DNA of 64,000 bases from Alteromonas sp. RKMC-009 (GTDB taxonomy: Bacteria > Pseudomonadota > Gammaproteobacteria > Enterobacterales > Alteromonadaceae), in contig NZ_CP031010.1 of NCBI RefSeq assembly GCF_003584565.2, positions 1,674,001 to 1,738,000 of the forward strand. The letters are read 5' to 3'. Position numbers and translations under genes: made by a program. The notes beneath the pieces are model-generated. The model saw only the letters and a list, made by a program, of their open reading frames with translations. It was not told where the DNA came from and did no database searches. Shown one piece after another: positions 17,770 through 25,303 of the stretch (positions within the stretch are counted from its first letter, which is position 1; each line of letters starts with the position of its first letter).

Positions 17770-18015
17770 ATGCTCGCATTCTTACCCAACTTCGGAAAAA
17801 TGCCGGTACCGGCAGAAAAGAACGTTAGCGTTATTTTAAATAACGAAGCGTTTCATGAAGGCCCGGCCAGTGATTTTGACTGGTCAGGCGAAAAACCTAC
17901 CTCTGTACAAGGCTGGCGCGAAATGATGCCTGGCGAAACGCTGCACAGCGAACACCGCCTGGCGCATCGTCGTGGTAACCATAAGCTGGTAAAGCATCCG
18001 GGAGTCAACGCATGA
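17770..18015 (+). CDS. Hypothetical early protein
   Basis: The start chosen is the ATG at 17770, one base after the stop of the MazG-like gene, giving 81 residues. The sequence is polar, with a histidine-rich end (EHRLAHRRGNHKLVKHPG). It overlaps the next small membrane ORF by ATGA. No family is recognised. Confidence 0.55.
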   Translation: MLAFLPNFGKMPVPAEKNVSVILNNEAFHEGPASDFDWSGEKPTSVQGWREMMPGETLHSEHRLAHRRGNHKLVKHPGVNA

Positions 18016-18185
18016 ACGCACTCATTGGATTATTTGGCCTGCTGATTGTTACCAGCGTCGACTTTGAACAGGCGCCGCTTTATGCCTTCATCATCCTGCT
18101 TTTATTCGTGCTGCTGGTAATTGAACGCAGAGCCCGCCGGAACGAATGCAGCAAACTTTGGAGGGAAGTACACCGTGGCAACTAA
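18012..18185 (+). CDS. Small membrane ORF (57 residues)
   Basis: An ATGA-coupled frame encodes two hydrophobic segments (LIGLFGLLIVTSV and LYAFIILLLFVLLVI) followed by a basic tail. It overlaps the SSB start at 18175 by 11 bases. Its coupling to both neighbours supports translation; the role is unknown. Confidence 0.5.
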   Translation: MNALIGLFGLLIVTSVDFEQAPLYAFIILLLFVLLVIERRARRNECSKLWREVHRGN

Positions 18186-18537
18186 AGGTGTTAATTCCGT
18201 GACCCTCGTGGGCAACTTAGGTTCAGACCCGCAACTGCGTTACACACAACGCAACGTGGCCGTGTGCAATATCTCACTGGCCACTTCAGAAGTGTACAAA
18301 GACCAGAATGGCAAGAAGGTTGAGGAAACCGAATGGCACAAAGTGGTGGTGTGGGGAAAAAAAGCTGAAGTCGTAGCCCAGTTCCGTGCCAGCGGCGATC
18401 AACTCTATGTGCGCGGTAAGAACAAAACCCGCAAATGGACCGACGAAAACGGACAAGATCACTACGTGACCGAAGTTATCGTTGACCAAAACGGAGACAT
18501 TCAACTGCTCGGTGGCAAAAACCCACAGAGCGTGTAA
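18175..18537 (+). CDS. ssb: Single-stranded DNA-binding protein
   Basis: Starting at the GTG at 18175 behind GGAGGGAAGTACACC gives 120 residues beginning VATKGVNSVTLVGNLGSDPQLRY. This is the conserved OB-fold start of bacterial SSB. The core continues through ISLATSEVYKD and TEWHKVVVWGKKAEV. The protein stops soon after the OB fold and lacks the long flexible tail and acidic DDDIPF-like tip of the host SSB (about 170-180 residues). It coats single-stranded DNA during phage replication. Longer upstream readings in the same frame lack a ribosome site. Confidence 0.92.
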   Translation: MATKGVNSVTLVGNLGSDPQLRYTQRNVAVCNISLATSEVYKDQNGKKVEETEWHKVVVWGKKAEVVAQFRASGDQLYVRGKNKTRKWTDENGQDHYVTEVIVDQNGDIQLLGGKNPQSV

Positions 18538-18542
18538 CTAAC

Positions 18543-18563
18543 GCCCGCGGACCAGGCGGGCTT
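18543..18563 (+). terminator. Hairpin after ssb, weak terminator
   Basis: GCCCGC (18543-18548) pairs with GCGGGC (18556-18561) around a 7-base loop just after the ssb stop. Only TTAATTAA follows, so termination is probably partial. Confidence 0.45.
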
Positions 18564-18588
18564 AATTAAACAAAACAAGGAACTAACA

Positions 18589-18771
18589 ATGACAGACTAT
18601 AACCCTTTTCGCCTGGTAGGTTCATTACGTAGCCATACCACCAGTTCGTCTAACACCATGCCTAAACGGGACAAGGCTGACCGCGAGAAAGCCCTGAAAA
18701 CCCGTCATGACATCGAAGATTACCGGTTGGCTAAGGAGTGCGGTATCAGCCTCGAGGAGCTGCGCTCATGA
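18589..18771 (+). CDS. Hypothetical small early protein
   Basis: The 60-residue protein has a good ribosome site (AAGGAACTAACA) eight bases from the ATG. The C-terminal half is charged and helical (RDKADREKALKTRHDIEDYRLAKECGISLEELR). It overlaps the next start by ATGA. No family is recognised. Confidence 0.6.
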   Translation: MTDYNPFRLVGSLRSHTTSSSNTMPKRDKADREKALKTRHDIEDYRLAKECGISLEELRS

Positions 18772-19088
18772 GCTCTGAAAAAACCACCGTCAATGTGAGC
18801 ATAGAACTGTGTATAGGCCTGTATGGCGTATGCATTATCGGCCTGCTGGGTGACGAGTACGACTGGGTAGATCAGGACATACTGAACTGGGACCCTGAAA
18901 ACTGGCTCGACCGCCTGCCAGAACACCCACAGCCTGTTCAAGGTGTTTACACCATCGATGCCAGTGTGGCTTACCTGGAAGATATTGATGAATGCGAATA
19001 TGAAATTGTTGCAACCAGCTGGGATGGAATCGAAACCGCCAGCGCCGGTGAAGAAAGCCTGTGTACAGCAGAATCGCGGGTTGCGTAA
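18768..19088 (+). CDS. Hypothetical acidic early protein
   Basis: The 106-residue protein starts at the ATGA overlap at 18768. It is strongly acidic, with aromatic residues (DEYDWVDQDILNWDPENWLDRLP), and has a cysteine/leucine-rich N-terminal stretch. Small very acidic phage early proteins sometimes mimic DNA, but nothing specific is recognised here. Confidence 0.55.
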   Translation: MSSEKTTVNVSIELCIGLYGVCIIGLLGDEYDWVDQDILNWDPENWLDRLPEHPQPVQGVYTIDASVAYLEDIDECEYEIVATSWDGIETASAGEESLCTAESRVA

Positions 19089-19275
19089 CAACGAAATTGA
19101 TATTGCGCTGGAAGTGCTTTGCCGGTTGGCGAAGCCCGGCCAGTGTCTGAATACACGTGAAATCGCAGAAGTATGCGGCTGCTCGCAAGTGACCATTTCA
19201 CAAATTATGCGCGAAGCATTAAAGAAAGCCCGCATCCGGGCAGAACGACTGCAGCTGCGCGATTACTTGGAGTGA
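19024..19275 (+). CDS. Small helix-turn-helix protein (sigma region 4-like)
   Basis: Starting at the ATG at 19024, inside the end of the previous gene, gives 83 residues. The C-terminal part (CLNTREIAEVCGCSQVTISQIMREALKKARI) has the helix-turn-helix layout of sigma-70 region 4. This suggests a phage transcription factor that may regulate late genes. The true start could be upstream or downstream of the one chosen. Confidence 0.6.
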   Translation: MESKPPAPVKKACVQQNRGLRNNEIDIALEVLCRLAKPGQCLNTREIAEVCGCSQVTISQIMREALKKARIRAERLQLRDYLE

Positions 19276-19277
19276 GG

Positions 19278-19442
19278 ATGCTGTTTATGACATTAGATTG
19301 CCCAACATGTAACGAATTAACCGACTTTACCTTTGTGGGTGAGGACCCGAACACCGGCGCAGAACTTTACGAGTGCATGGTGTGTGAAGAACGTGTCGAA
19401 CTGCATGGACCTGAGCAGTTCGACACGATGATTAATCAGTAA
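19278..19442 (+). CDS. Small zinc-ribbon protein
   Basis: The 54-residue ORF starts at the ATG at 19278, behind AGTGAGG. It has two CxxC pairs (CPTC at the N-terminus and CMVC near residue 35), the signature of a zinc ribbon. It lies two bases after the previous stop. Its role is unknown. Confidence 0.6.
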   Translation: MLFMTLDCPTCNELTDFTFVGEDPNTGAELYECMVCEERVELHGPEQFDTMINQ

Positions 19443-19461
19443 CAACTAACAGGAACTACCA

Positions 19462-20001
19462 ATGACCGAACCAACAGCAAAATTTAAGACCATTATCGAG
19501 TTTCACGGCATGCTTCTTACCGTGATCACCTATGAAAATACAGATTATATTCCGCTAAAACCAATAGTAGAAATGCTAGGCCTGCAGTGGAAATCGGCCA
19601 GAGAAGCAGCCATTTCTGGCGATAATCGCGAATTGTATGGCTGTTGCGAGTTAAAAGAGCCAGTTTTTAATAGTTTCGACACCCTTAAGGGTGCGAAAAA
19701 CACGATGTTCATTCTGCTTGAATCGTGTGAGATGTATCTTGCGAGAGTAAACACTACCAGAGTTCGTGCTAACGGTAACGAAACTGTGGCTGATAACTTG
19801 CTGGCCCTGCAGAAAGAATGGCGCAAGGCACTGCACGACTACGAAACCAAGGGTATTGCTTTCAAAGCGAGCAAAGGCAGTGACCTGGTCAAGCTGGATA
19901 AAATCAAAGACCCTCACATCAGAGCCGAATATGCGCGAGACATCAACGAACGCTATGGAATGAATATTCCCATTGGCCGCCAGACCGTTATGGATGTGTG
20001 A
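19462..20001 (+). CDS. Phage antirepressor N-terminal domain protein (P22_AR_N-like)
   Basis: The 179-residue protein fits the P22 antirepressor N-terminal family: IIEFHGMLLTVITYENTDYIPLKPIVEMLGLQWKSAREA, then FILLESCEMYLARVNTTRVR, and a helical end. The ribosome site is AGGAACTACCA. In P22 the antirepressor inactivates the repressor. The CI-like repressor here lacks a self-cleavage domain, so an antirepressor is a plausible induction route, but the pairing is inference. Confidence 0.75.
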   Translation: MTEPTAKFKTIIEFHGMLLTVITYENTDYIPLKPIVEMLGLQWKSAREAAISGDNRELYGCCELKEPVFNSFDTLKGAKNTMFILLESCEMYLARVNTTRVRANGNETVADNLLALQKEWRKALHDYETKGIAFKASKGSDLVKLDKIKDPHIRAEYARDINERYGMNIPIGRQTVMDV

Positions 20002-20011
20002 GGGAATATCT

Positions 20012-20518
20012 ATGTCAGACGAACTAAATACAACACTAACCGTCCACGGCTACCATCCGCAGCACGGTGCACTGGTCTCTGCCGCCGAAGTTGAAAAGCT
20101 GATGGAGCCGATCATTACTGAGACATCCAGCCTTAAGGATTCATTTCTCGAACAACTGGAGTTCACTAAAAGCATGGGCGAGAAAGTCAAGGCTATGCAA
20201 CAGGAATTGGGCCGACTTGAAGGTGAGAATAAACGCAGCAATGAGCTACTAAGTGAATGCTGGAATATGGTGGGGAATGATATTGATTTCGAGCACGGAG
20301 GATTCTCAACAATCTGCGAACATGTTAATGCGCAGCGTGAAGCCCTGGCAGCAGCAGAGCAGCGTGTGAAGGAGTTGGAGAAAGCCTGCTTAAACCCAAA
20401 GGTTACAGACTTGATCAGATGCGGGATAGGCGGGAATTATGGCGGCGACTGTTACGACAAGGCGATAGCTGAAATTTATGAACCCGTGATCCAACTCCGC
20501 GCAAAGGTAGGTGAATAA
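20012..20518 (+). CDS. Hypothetical coiled-coil early protein
   Basis: The start chosen at 20012 follows AGGGAATATCT and gives 168 residues. The middle (about 30-90) is a predicted coiled coil (TKSMGEKVKAMQQELGRLEGENKRSNELL), followed by a second helical region (REALAAAEQRVKELEKA). The layout is like the ead/Ea22-type proteins of lambdoid phages, but this is a loose resemblance. The stop overlaps the next ATG. Confidence 0.55.
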   Translation: MSDELNTTLTVHGYHPQHGALVSAAEVEKLMEPIITETSSLKDSFLEQLEFTKSMGEKVKAMQQELGRLEGENKRSNELLSECWNMVGNDIDFEHGGFSTICEHVNAQREALAAAEQRVKELEKACLNPKVTDLIRCGIGGNYGGDCYDKAIAEIYEPVIQLRAKVGE

Positions 20519-20715
20519 TGTTCAAATTCACATGCGAGATATGCAACAAGCAGGTAAAGCGGGGTAGAAAGTTCGATTGCAATATGTTCGAAATGGATAG
20601 CGATAGCACTGGGAACGGTCATATTTGCTTTGATGAAATCTGCTTTAGTTGCGCTAAGAAAATCGAGAATAAAATCGAAACGATGAGACGTAAAGGACGG
20701 ATTGTCAATGAATGA
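20518..20715 (+). CDS. Small cysteine-rich protein, probable zinc finger
   Basis: The 65-residue protein has CEIC near the start and CFDEICFSC in the second half, a likely zinc-binding arrangement, with a basic end. It starts at the TAATG overlap with the previous gene and overlaps the next start. No family is named. Confidence 0.55.
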   Translation: MFKFTCEICNKQVKRGRKFDCNMFEMDSDSTGNGHICFDEICFSCAKKIENKIETMRRKGRIVNE

Positions 20716-20923
20716 AACTAAGTGGTTAATTCTCCTCGGTGTGGTGATATTTGCATCTTGGGATCTCTATACTGTGCCTGAAGGAAACCTCACAATTGGT
20801 AACTGGGCGGCGGTATTTATTGTGCTTGGCGTGGTAACGTGGTTGTTAGCTATTACAGCCGTGAGTTGGAAGGTAACCACAGTCATCATGGGATTTGTTT
20901 TCAGTAAGCGGAAGGGCAAGTGA
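20708..20923 (+). CDS. Small membrane protein, two segments
   Basis: The 71-residue protein has two clear membrane segments (WLILLGVVIFASWDLY and WAAVFIVLGVVTWLLAITAV) and a basic tail (FSKRKGK). The start at 20708 overlaps the preceding gene. Its function is unknown; superinfection exclusion proteins often have this size and topology. Confidence 0.55.
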   Translation: MNETKWLILLGVVIFASWDLYTVPEGNLTIGNWAAVFIVLGVVTWLLAITAVSWKVTTVIMGFVFSKRKGK

Positions 20924-21228
20924 TGGATATTCAACGATTGCGTAATTTAACTACCGGCATTCTTCACACAGACATTGGACATGTCTATGAAGATATTGAG
21001 GCTGTCACCGGTAAAAATGGCTTGATGACTCACATGATACCGAACATGTTGAAGGCTATAGAGCCCTGGCTAAAAGAAAATGTTACAGATGAACGTTACT
21101 GGAACAAAGTTTTCGATACTGAGCATCAGGGCGAATACTCGTTACCTCAGCCCTCTGAAAGTGAACGTGATTTAATGATTCAGCGGTTTCAGGCCATGCC
21201 GGATCCGTTATTAAGTCAATTTACGTAA
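20923..21228 (+). CDS. Hypothetical early protein, last gene of the early operon
   Basis: The 101-residue protein starts at the ATG at 20923 (the GTG at 20920 is an alternative). It has a helical MLKAIEPWLKENVTDERYW segment and an acidic, proline-containing end. It is the last gene before the terminator at 21284. No family is recognised. Confidence 0.6.
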   Translation: MDIQRLRNLTTGILHTDIGHVYEDIEAVTGKNGLMTHMIPNMLKAIEPWLKENVTDERYWNKVFDTEHQGEYSLPQPSESERDLMIQRFQAMPDPLLSQFT

Positions 21229-21283
21229 CCAATACCTATCATTGAAACCCTGGGAACGAAAAACTGATTCGCTCCAAACTCCC

Positions 21284-21306
21284 AGCCCGCTGAAGCGGGC
21301 TTTTTG
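21284..21306 (+). terminator. Rho-independent terminator of the early operon
   Basis: AGCCCGC (21284-21290), loop TGAA, GCGGGCT (21295-21301), then a run of T. This is the first strong terminator after the immunity region and probably ends the long early transcript. Confidence 0.85.
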
Positions 21307-21363
21307 TTGCGCTCTCTACTTTATAGAATTATTGTTAACGGGAATTTTATGGAGTAGAGCTTT

Positions 21364-21639
21364 ATGGATGAAAAAATAAAACAGGAAGTCAGGCGTAATG
21401 AAGAAATCTTAGATAAGGACACTATTCATTATCCTGAAGTTGCAGTTGCCACAGGATGGCTGGCGTTAATTATATGTTGGACTGTCTCTTTTTTTGCTTT
21501 GCCGGATAATCCGTTTATCGGAGATCACGAGTTTGTAATGTACCTTGGAGCCATCCAATGGTTTGTAACTGGAATATTTGTTTCCGTGGTTCTCGCAGGA
21601 TTAGGGAAAATTGTCACTGCAATTAATTTAGCTAAATAA
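21364..21639 (+). CDS. Small two-segment membrane protein, accessory
   Basis: The 91-residue protein has a charged N-terminus (MDEKIKQEVRRNEEILDKD) and two membrane segments (about 35-55 and 65-85). It lies after the operon terminator in its own small unit with the lipoprotein gene. This placement between terminators is typical of phage morons expressed in the lysogen. The function is unknown. Confidence 0.6.
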   Translation: MDEKIKQEVRRNEEILDKDTIHYPEVAVATGWLALIICWTVSFFALPDNPFIGDHEFVMYLGAIQWFVTGIFVSVVLAGLGKIVTAINLAK

Positions 21640-21656
21640 ATGAAAAGGAATTCATA

Positions 21657-22031
21657 ATGAAATCAGTCTGTATAATTTTTCTCTCCCTCGTAATTTTTGC
21701 GTGTGCCTCTTCTGGTACCAAAGTTGACCAGAATTATGTGAGTCAAATAGAAAAGGGTGTCACTACTGAAGCTGATGTTGTTGCAAGGCTCGGTCAGCCC
21801 ATGGGCGTGGCGTTAAGTTCTAACGGAGAAAAGATTTTAACGTACATGCATGTGTCGTCGCATGCTACGCCCGAAAGCTTTATTCCTATCGCAGGTATAT
21901 TTATTGGCGGAGCCAAATCTGAAGCGACAATATTCACTGTAACCATTAATAAAGAAACTGGAATTGTCAAAGATTGGAACTATTCTCAGAGCAATAACAC
22001 TGTAAAAACTGGATTGGCCAACAGAGACTGA
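21657..22031 (+). CDS. SmpA/OmlA-like lipoprotein
   Basis: The 124-residue protein starts MKSVCIIFLSLVIFACASS, a lipoprotein signal with a likely lipobox Cys16. The mature part has QIEKGVTTEADVVARLGQPMG, the pattern of the SmpA/OmlA (BamE-like) fold, where a helix pair is followed by strands. The ribosome site is AAGGAATTCATA. It sits between two terminators in a prophage, so it is likely a lysogenic cargo gene that changes the cell envelope. Its effect is not known. Confidence 0.7.
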   Translation: MKSVCIIFLSLVIFACASSGTKVDQNYVSQIEKGVTTEADVVARLGQPMGVALSSNGEKILTYMHVSSHATPESFIPIAGIFIGGAKSEATIFTVTINKETGIVKDWNYSQSNNTVKTGLANRD

Positions 22032-22080
22032 CAGCCGGCTTTTATATTTTAGTGTAAACAGCCTCATATTTAATAAACCA

Positions 22081-22106
22081 AGCCCCTCAATTGAGGGGCT
22101 TTTCTT
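22081..22106. terminator. Terminator after the lipoprotein gene
   Basis: The 20-bp perfect palindrome AGCCCCTCAATTGAGGGGCT (22081-22100) is followed by TTTCTT on the plus strand. Its symmetry lets it also act for the converging minus-strand ORF ending at 22105. Confidence 0.85.
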
Positions 22107-22254
22107 ATTTCACGTAAGGTGAAACTATCTGTTCGCACTGGTCAATTAAGCAGTGCAACCCCAGCGAGTGGTCTGCGCCGGTTTCTTCCATCATGATCAA
22201 CATGGCACGAATAGAAGCCAGAAGTGCTGCAACGGTGATTATATCCTTATTCAT
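22105..22254 (-). CDS. Small hypothetical ORF (49 residues)
   Basis: The start at 22254 is favoured over an upstream in-frame one because GGAGTAGTT precedes it. The product is hydrophobic in the first half (IITVAALLASIRAMLIMM) with two cysteines later. It converges on the lipoprotein gene and shares its terminator. No family is recognised. Confidence 0.5.
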   Translation of the reverse strand: MNKDIITVAALLASIRAMLIMMEETGADHSLGLHCLIDQCEQIVSPYVK

Positions 22255-22379
22255 AACTACTCCATTTATTATTAGATAACGGCATCCACCGGAGTCCATA
22301 TTATCAGCAGTTCATCGGGTAATATGTGAATCCAAATCCACATTCAATAATAAATAGTTATATGTGGGCGAACTAATGT

Positions 22380-22766
22380 TTATTTTTTAGTTACTTGCCC
22401 GACCAGGTACTTGGTAAAGGTGTTCATAGTTTCATAGCGCACTTTACCTTTGCACACTAAACACCAGTTCCTCACCGTCTTCCATTTCAATCCGTCGATG
22501 GCCGACTGCTTGTTGTTCTCTATTGCAACTACCGTTTCCCTGCTTAAGCAAACTGCATCGGCGATCTGCTGCTGGGTAAAGCCAGCTTCGAGACGCAGTT
22601 TACGTAGCTGCCTGCCATCAAATGAAGGTGGAAGGCTTAACATGTCATCCTCTGAAGAAGGGCTCATTGCCCGTGCGTTTGTACTGCGAATACTAGCAGG
22701 CCGTTCAATATGGGGGCGTATATGCCTTTTCAGAATGCCGGGGTCGGAGGTAAATGTTTTTGACAT
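22380..22766 (-). CDS. XRE-family helix-turn-helix regulator
   Basis: The 128-residue protein has an XRE-type domain at about 52-100 (GRQLRKLRLEAGFTQQQIADAVCLSRETVVAIENNKQSA), flanked by a polar N-terminal arm and a basic C-terminal part. It is divergent from the tyrosine integrase gene at 23172 across a 405-bp AT-rich region with repeated TGTCMA motifs. The likely role is control of the integrase and of itself. The translational start could be inside the N-terminal arm. Confidence 0.7.
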   Translation of the reverse strand: MSKTFTSDPGILKRHIRPHIERPASIRSTNARAMSPSSEDDMLSLPPSFDGRQLRKLRLEAGFTQQQIADAVCLSRETVVAIENNKQSAIDGLKWKTVRNWCLVCKGKVRYETMNTFTKYLVGQVTKK

Positions 22767-22850
22767 CAGACATTTTCAGTAATTTATCAGTTATTTTTGC
22801 TGCAAATTATTGTTATACGGTTTGTTTTTGGTTATTTCGCTTTTTATTTG

Positions 22851-23135
22851 TGTCAATTTTGGTGTTTGGTTTGTCAAATTTCATGTCAATTTTGTCCATT
22901 TTCGGTTTTTGCGGTTTCCGGCCCTTTTATTCCTTTTTATTATTTTTCTTTAAGAAAGAATTAGTTAGAGAGAGATCTAAAAAATACAGAAAAAGGGGGA
23001 ATGTCCATTTTCATTTTGGCAACTGGTCTGAGTTGTCCAAAATGAAAATCGAAATTTCGCGTTTTTGGACAAAGTTGGACATGCACAATCCCTTTACTTA
23101 TGCGGGCTGCAGGGGTAAAAGAGGGTAAATGTCCA
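22851..23135. promoter_or_regulatory. Array of TGTCMA motifs between regulator and integrase
   Basis: The 405-bp gap 22767-23171 is AT-rich and holds no convincing gene. The motif TGTC(A/C)A followed by A/T-rich bases occurs forward at 22851, 22872, 22884, 22893, 23002, 23034 and 23130, and inverted (TGGACA) at 23066-23071 and 23076-23081. Candidates are operators for the divergent XRE regulator, arm-type integrase sites, or replication iterons. Confidence 0.65.
23007..23049. repeat. Long hairpin inside the TGTCMA array
   Basis: The 13-bp arms ATTTTCATTTTGG (23007-23019) and CCAAAATGAAAAT (23037-23049) are perfect inverted repeats. They are extended inward by CAACT (23020-23024) / AGTTG (23031-23035), with a single bulged T at 23036 and a 6-base loop. 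The total is 18 pairs. Two motif copies sit in its flanks. Confidence 0.75.
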
Positions 23136-23171
23136 AAATAAAGCGGGAAATGCCCCCCTGGGATCTTTTTT

Positions 23172-24167
23172 ATGAAAACGCTGGTTAAAGATTGGCTGCA
23201 GTTCAAACTGATGAACGAAGGTAAGTCTGCAGAGACGACAAAAAAGTACGAATATTACCTCTCTCTGCTGGAAGAGTTCTGTGAAGTCACCGGAGCCAAC
23301 CCGCTGGCCATCACTATCCGGCAGCTGGAGATGTTCGTAGGCCACTTCCTGCATAATAAGAACCTGAAGCCCAGCTCACGGCGAACCGCTGTGGCCGCAG
23401 TAAAAGGTTTCTACAAATGGCTGCATAAAGATGAGCACATTACGCAGGATCCCGCATGCAATCTTCCTTACCCGACTTCTGATAAGAAAATCCCTGTGGC
23501 CATGGGCCTGAAGAACTTCGAGAAGCTGCTGCAGCAGTGCGACCTTGATACATTCTTAGGTGTGCGTGATGCCGCAATCATCGCCCTGCTTGGCGGCTGT
23601 GGATTCCGTGTAGCCGGTATTTCGGGCCTGAATCAAAGCAACATCGTGAAATATGACTATCTGGATACAGAGCGCCTGGCTATCCGGGTGTTTGAGAAAG
23701 GTAAAAAGGAACGGATGGTACCGGTGCCCCTTGAAGCCCAGATATATCTGCGCGTTTATATTGGCCATCCGGAATTAAAAGACATCAACCGGACACTGGC
23801 CAATGGTGATCAGGTGCTGTTCGTCAGTGTGCAGAACCGTAAAGTAAATGAATGGGATTATTACGGTGAGAACCGTCGCATGGGCATCCGCTCTATTCAG
23901 AAGATGATAGAGCAGCGTGGTGAAAAGGCTGGTGTGCCTGCCAATCAGTGCCATCCTCACGCCCTGCGGCATCTTACCGGTACTGAGTATGCAGAAGATG
24001 ACCTCGATCTGATTACCCGGCAGATGCTGCTTGGCCACACAGACCCGAACGCTACCGCTATTTACACACAGATGGCCATGCGCAAGCTGACTGAGCAGAT
24101 TGATAAAGCCAACCCGCTTGGAAAGGTGAGTTCAGCAGCCGGAGCCCTGATATCACAGCTGCGCTAA
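23172..24167 (+). CDS. Phage integrase, tyrosine recombinase (XerC/D-like)
   Basis: The 331-residue protein has an N-terminal SAM-like core-binding domain (about 1-95: LVKDWLQFKLMNEGKSAETTKKYEYYLSLLEEF). A complete catalytic domain follows, with Arg in GCGFRVAGISGL, Lys in FEKGKKERMVPVP, the box HPHALRHL, and LLGHTDPNATAIYTQ with the nucleophile Tyr. Length and order match phage and Xer-like integrases. It is divergent from the XRE gene and separated from it by the motif array. It catalyses site-specific strand exchange; which site it uses is not clear, since a serine recombinase lies closer to the junction. Confidence 0.88.
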   Translation: MKTLVKDWLQFKLMNEGKSAETTKKYEYYLSLLEEFCEVTGANPLAITIRQLEMFVGHFLHNKNLKPSSRRTAVAAVKGFYKWLHKDEHITQDPACNLPYPTSDKKIPVAMGLKNFEKLLQQCDLDTFLGVRDAAIIALLGGCGFRVAGISGLNQSNIVKYDYLDTERLAIRVFEKGKKERMVPVPLEAQIYLRVYIGHPELKDINRTLANGDQVLFVSVQNRKVNEWDYYGENRRMGIRSIQKMIEQRGEKAGVPANQCHPHALRHLTGTEYAEDDLDLITRQMLLGHTDPNATAIYTQMAMRKLTEQIDKANPLGKVSSAAGALISQLR

Positions 24168-24605
24168 TAGCGTGATATCTCCGGAAAGATGTCTATTCAG
24201 GCATTATTTGAATCGTGGAAAACAAATAGTCTGTACCGCCTATGTTCAATATATCTATGTTTAAAGGGGTGCGTAGCAGCCCCTGAAACTCACCTTTAAA
24301 ACGGACAATAGCATACAGGTTCGTGGAACTCAGTATTGCGCCTTATATACAAATAGCGCAACAACTCAAAGCGACACACAAGTAATACAGTACCCACAGA
24401 GCAGCTTATTTAATAAATAGCGCAATAAAATATAAAAATATTCATCTATCTCATTGCTACTGTTCAAATAAAGCACACAGTATGGTTATCCTTTAGTATG
24501 ATTAGAGGGGTGGGGGCTCGGCAGACAGCTATTGCACCATCAGCAGGATAGGGTGGGTACCAGCATATCTGCACAGGTTTCAAACTCGCTATTTAGGCAA
24601 ACACT
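24168..24605. other. Non-coding stretch downstream of the integrase
   Basis: This 438-bp stretch holds no convincing ORF. AAATAGCGCAA occurs at 24351-24361 and 24415-24425, and its core inverted (CGCTATTT) at 24587-24594. TTGCGC (24336-24341) and GCGCAA (24356-24361) form an inverted pair. A hairpin-like AGGGGTGC / GCAGCCCCT pair lies near 24263-24283. It may be the control region of the gene at 24606. Confidence 0.45.
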
Positions 24606-25010
24606 ATGACTAAAAAACTGTGCCCCAGCCATGAACTGAAAATGGCTGAACTTGAACAGTTAAATCTGCCCAAATTGTGGCGGGATATCGCCAAAGCGAC
24701 CGGACCAGACATATTTTTGAAAATCTGGCGTATTGTCAGCGCCCCTGAATATCAATGGAAAGCCAATTCCATTTACGTACCTTCCATAAACCGTTACTAC
24801 GAGTTTCAGCGCATCCAGATAACCAAAACCCTGCTGATGCAGAAAAAATCGAAACATGATGTCGTTAAGGCTCTAAATACGCACGGAATTAAAACTTCTT
24901 TAAGCACAGTCGAGCGTATTGCGAAAAAGCACAATTTAAAGTTTCCTGACTCTGATGAAATTGAAATAGATGAAGTATCAGGCACTAATTACCAGATGAG
25001 TTTGTTTTAG
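24606..25010 (+). CDS. Helix-turn-helix protein, possibly Mor-like activator
   Basis: The 134-residue protein has LPKLWRDIAKATGPDIFLKIWRIVSA followed by YYEFQRIQITKTLLMQKKSKHDVVKALNTHGIKTSLSTVERIAKKHNL. The second part reads as a helix-turn-helix, and the overall layout resembles the Mor/C transcription activators of Mu-like phages (about 120-140 residues). The match is from pattern memory, not alignment. It stands alone behind a 438-bp non-coding stretch. Confidence 0.5.
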   Translation: MTKKLCPSHELKMAELEQLNLPKLWRDIAKATGPDIFLKIWRIVSAPEYQWKANSIYVPSINRYYEFQRIQITKTLLMQKKSKHDVVKALNTHGIKTSLSTVERIAKKHNLKFPDSDEIEIDEVSGTNYQMSLF

Positions 25011-25023
25011 AGAAAAGCATCCC

Positions 25024-25128
25024 ATGCGTGACTTTAATTTCACTTTAATTTTTATCACGGCAATTTTGTCAGTTGAAGGTTTATACCTCAAACGCAAAAT
25101 AGTAAGCAGAAGGGTCTTGTATGCATGA
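25024..25128 (+). CDS. Tiny membrane ORF (34 residues)
   Basis: The ATG at 25024 opens a short frame with a hydrophobic segment (FNFTLIFITAILSVEGLYL) and a basic end. It overlaps the next ORF start at 25121. Support is limited to size, topology and coupling. Confidence 0.35.
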   Translation: MRDFNFTLIFITAILSVEGLYLKRKIVSRRVLYA

Positions 25129-25303
25129 ATCAAAACATTGCTGTGAAGAGTATGGCGTGGATGTAACGACTATTGAGGATGAAAGTTCGGGACATAAAGT
25201 CCGTTTATGCCCGAAGTGTGGAACAAAAACGAAACAACCATTCAGATACACGGATTATCGAAAAGAGCTGTTTACCATCTTCACCAGAGGGCATAGACAA
25301 TGA
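25121..25303 (+). CDS. Small zinc-ribbon-like protein
   Basis: The 60-residue protein has CC near residue 7 and a CPKCG motif near residue 31, suggesting a zinc ribbon. It overlaps the next gene by ATGA. No family is named. Confidence 0.5.
   Translation: MHESKHCCEEYGVDVTTIEDESSGHKVRLCPKCGTKTKQPFRYTDYRKELFTIFTRGHRQ

Noticed and set aside
22754..23128. Plus-strand ORF of 124 codons between the XRE gene and the integrase
   Set aside because: Its Phe/Leu-rich translation comes from T-rich repeats, it spans the hairpin and TGTCMA array, and it has no ribosome site.
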